Source: JAIRTY01 sp050257395
Lineage (GTDB): Bacteria > Actinomycetota > Actinomycetes > Streptosporangiales > Streptosporangiaceae
Assembly: GCA_050257395.1 (NCBI GenBank)
Contig: JBLMWU010000006.1
Coordinates: 1-61,327 of the forward strand
Reading direction: 5' to 3'
Length of the DNA stretch: 61,327 nucleotides
A program made the translations under genes and the position numbers. The notes under the pieces are model-generated. The model saw nothing but the letters and a program-made list of their open reading frames with translations, ran no database searches and was not told the DNA's origin. Every line of letters begins with the position of its first letter. The stretch's first letter is position 1. Positions 59,790-61,327 of the stretch are shown piece by piece.

Positions 59790-60434
59790 GTGCCTCCCGC
59801 TGACCGCCTGCCCGGCTACCTGCTCGCCTCGTTCATCATCATCGTGATCCCCGGCCCTGGCGTGCTTTTCGTGGTGGGGCGGGCACTGGCGCACGGCCGC
59901 CGCACCGCGCTGGCCACCGTCTGCGGCAACGCGGCCGGGAACTACCTGGTGGCCGCCTGCGTGGCGCTGGGGATCGGGGCGGTGATCGCCCGGTCCGCGC
60001 CGGTCTTCACGGCGGTGAAGCTGGCCGGCGCGGCCTACCTCGTCTGGCTGGGGGTGCAGGCACTGCGGCGGCGCAGCGAGCTGGCGGACGCCCTCGGCGC
60101 CGGCGGCCAGCCCGCGGCGGGCGGTGGCGTGACCGCGCTGCGGCAGGGCTTCGTGGTGGGGGTCAGCAACCCCAAGTCCTACATCCTGTTCGGGGCGGTG
60201 CTGCCCCAGTTCGTGGCGCCGGCGGCCGGGCACGTGCCGGTGCAGATGCTGCTGCTCGGGCTGCTGTCCGTGCTGATCGGGCTGGTCTCCGACACCGCGT
60301 GGGGGCTGGCCGCCGCCGGGGTCAGGGAGTGGTTCGCCCGGTCGCCGCGCCGCGCCCGGCTGGTCGGCGGGGCCGGCGGGCTGGCCATGATCGGCGTGGG
60401 CGTGACCGTCGCGGTGACCGGCCGCAGCAGCTGA
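59790..60434 (+). CDS. LysE/RhtB-family exporter
   Basis: The 214-residue membrane protein starts at GTG 59790. Six helices are predicted. The family N-terminal motif is FIIIVIPGPGVLFVVGRALA and GRRTALATVCGNAAGN, then KLAGAAYLVWLGVQALRRR and GFVVGVSNPKSYILFGAVLP. LysE/RhtB proteins export amino acids such as lysine, homoserine or threonine; the substrate cannot be told. It ends 22 bases from the convergent deacetylase gene. Confidence 0.93.
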   Translation: MPPADRLPGYLLASFIIIVIPGPGVLFVVGRALAHGRRTALATVCGNAAGNYLVAACVALGIGAVIARSAPVFTAVKLAGAAYLVWLGVQALRRRSELADALGAGGQPAAGGGVTALRQGFVVGVSNPKSYILFGAVLPQFVAPAAGHVPVQMLLLGLLSVLIGLVSDTAWGLAAAGVREWFARSPRRARLVGGAGGLAMIGVGVTVAVTGRSS

Positions 60435-60456
60435 CCCGCCCCGGGCCGGCCCGGCC

Positions 60457-61326
60457 TCAGCCCACCAGCGCGTCCAGGGTGACGAACGAGTACCCGCGCG
60501 CCCGCAGCTGGCTGATGAGCCCCGGCAGCGCGGCGGCGTCGAAGGTGGTGCCGTCATCGGGGTTGGACCCGATGTGCATGAGCACGATCTCCCCCGGCTG
60601 CAGCGCCGCCAGCACCCGCGAGCGGACGGCCGCCGCGCTGCTGCCGCCCGCCCTGCCCTGCCAGCCGAGGGTGTCCACGGTCCACCGGACCGGCACGTAG
60701 CCCGCCCGGTTGGCCACCGCGATGGTGCGCTGGCTGGCGTCGCCGAACGGGAACCGGAACAGCGGCGCCGGGTCCGCGCCGGTGGCGGCCCTGATCTGCC
60801 GGGCGGCGGCCAGGATCTCCGCCCGCACCGCGGCGTCGCCGAGCTGGCTCAGGTGCGGGTGGCTGACCGTGTGGTCCCCGATCCGGTAGCCGCCGGCCGC
60901 GATCGCGCGGGCGCTGGCCGGGTACGCTCCCACGAAGTTGCCGGTCAGGAAGAACGTCGCGGGCACGCCGGTGCGGCGCAGGGTGGCCAGGATGGCGGCC
61001 AGGCCCGCGTCGTTGGCGCCCGCGTCGAAGGTGAGCGCCACCACCCGGCGGCCGGTGGGGATGAGCGTCCAGTCCCGCCCGGCCAGCCGGGACGGCACCG
61101 CGGCCTGCGGCGCGGGGGTGGTCCGGGCCGGGGCGGGGGTGGTCCGGGCCGGGGCGGGCGTGGTCCGCGCGGGCATCGGGGTGGTCCGGGCCGGGGCGGG
61201 CGTGGTCCGGGCGGGCACCGGGGTGCTCGCGGAGGGGCGGGGCGCGCCCGGCGTGGCGCCGCACGCGGCGAGCAGCGCTGCCGCGGCGGCGGCAGCCGCC
61301 GCCCGGGCGAGCAGCCCTGTCCTCAC
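60457..61326 (-). CDS. Polysaccharide deacetylase lipoprotein (NodB fold)
   Basis: The 289-residue protein has a lipoprotein signal with lipobox LLAAC (Cys22), a Pro/Thr-rich spacer of five ARTTPAP repeats, then a NodB domain (about 85-289). Motif 1 is TFDAGAND (the second Asp of TFDDG is Ala), motif 2 is HTVSHPHL with two metal His, motif 3 is RFPFGDAS, motif 4 is DTLGWQG and motif 5 is IVLMHIGS. The general-base Asp is kept, so it may still deacetylate peptidoglycan or an N-acetylated polymer outside the membrane. The start is GTG 61326, one base from the window edge, so an earlier start cannot be excluded. Confidence 0.88.
   Translation of the reverse strand: MRTGLLARAAAAAAAAALLAACGATPGAPRPSASTPVPARTTPAPARTTPMPARTTPAPARTTPAPARTTPAPQAAVPSRLAGRDWTLIPTGRRVVALTFDAGANDAGLAAILATLRRTGVPATFFLTGNFVGAYPASARAIAAGGYRIGDHTVSHPHLSQLGDAAVRAEILAAARQIRAATGADPAPLFRFPFGDASQRTIAVANRAGYVPVRWTVDTLGWQGRAGGSSAAAVRSRVLAALQPGEIVLMHIGSNPDDGTTFDAAALPGLISQLRARGYSFVTLDALVG
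61108..61212. repeat. 21-bp coding repeat, lipoprotein spacer
   Basis: Five tandem 21-base units encode ARTTPAP (one reads ARTTPMP) between the lipid-anchored Cys and the NodB domain. Copy number would set the reach of the enzyme from the membrane. Confidence 0.85.
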
Positions 61327-61327
61327 A

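Overview
The window is high-GC DNA with GTG/ATG starts, dense ATGA-type overlaps, ANTAR, SpoIIE and MEDS proteins, DUF2231/DUF6458/DUF6328 families and a VKOR-type disulfide system. This points to a free-living actinomycete (Actinomycetota). The order is uncertain; a soil or acid-soil Streptosporangiales-like lineage is a guess. No rRNA, tRNA, CRISPR array, transposase or phage gene was seen, so it looks chromosomal.

Layout. 0-5.5 kb: the 3' end of a DUF222/HNH gene, a SCO-like lipoprotein, a GNAT acetyltransferase, type II NADH dehydrogenase, a DUF6458 membrane protein and a YbhB/YbcL protein. 5.6-9.4 kb: a MarR regulator divergent from an epimerase, with four phased operator-like sites between them, then peptide deformylase and a DUF929-VKOR disulfide pair. 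9.4-19.8 kb: a frameshifted metallophosphoesterase, a YdcF protein, a single-chain two-NBD ABC exporter, two PH-domain membrane proteins, two paralogous flavodoxin proteins and an ECF sigma factor with its membrane partner. 19.9-29.7 kb: a yeast-type cytosine deaminase, then a tightly overlapped operon (six-PAS kinase, two receivers, HEAT protein, family 2 glycosyltransferase) divergent from a nucleotide-sugar epimerase and dehydrogenase. This is probably a regulated polysaccharide locus. 29.7-36.2 kb: a methyltransferase, a Cys-rich microprotein, a hemerythrin-like protein, a SufR-like regulator, DUF2231, a broken LigD polymerase gene beside an intact ATP-dependent ligase, and a GT4 enzyme.

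36.5-48.5 kb is a signalling region: a MEDS-HATPase anti-sigma kinase, a STAS antagonist, two SpoIIE phosphatases (one with ANTAR), a soluble poly-HAMP hybrid kinase, a GAF-ANTAR protein, and then a SigB/SigF-family sigma factor followed by a PfpI protein. Sequences matching the general-stress promoter form GTTT-N14/16-GGGTA lie upstream of several small stress-type genes near by (DUF7218, GH15, a small hydrophobic protein, with weaker matches elsewhere). The reading is that the phosphatases, kinase and antagonist control the sigma factor, which then drives these genes.

48.8-61.3 kb: a GH15 enzyme plus SDR, DUF1360 plus a zinc alcohol/formaldehyde dehydrogenase, a GPR1/FUN34/YaaH transporter, small membrane proteins, a LacI regulator run out of frame into a GH6 cellulase remnant, an AraC-VOC pair, a cytochrome P450, a LysE exporter and a lipoprotein polysaccharide deacetylase.

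Several genes are broken: three by an apparent single base (near 10150, 33510 and 46451), one by a deletion fusion (56530), one without a usable start codon (11709) and one without its expected stop (29398). They are either real decay or consensus errors in G/C runs; the sequence alone cannot tell.
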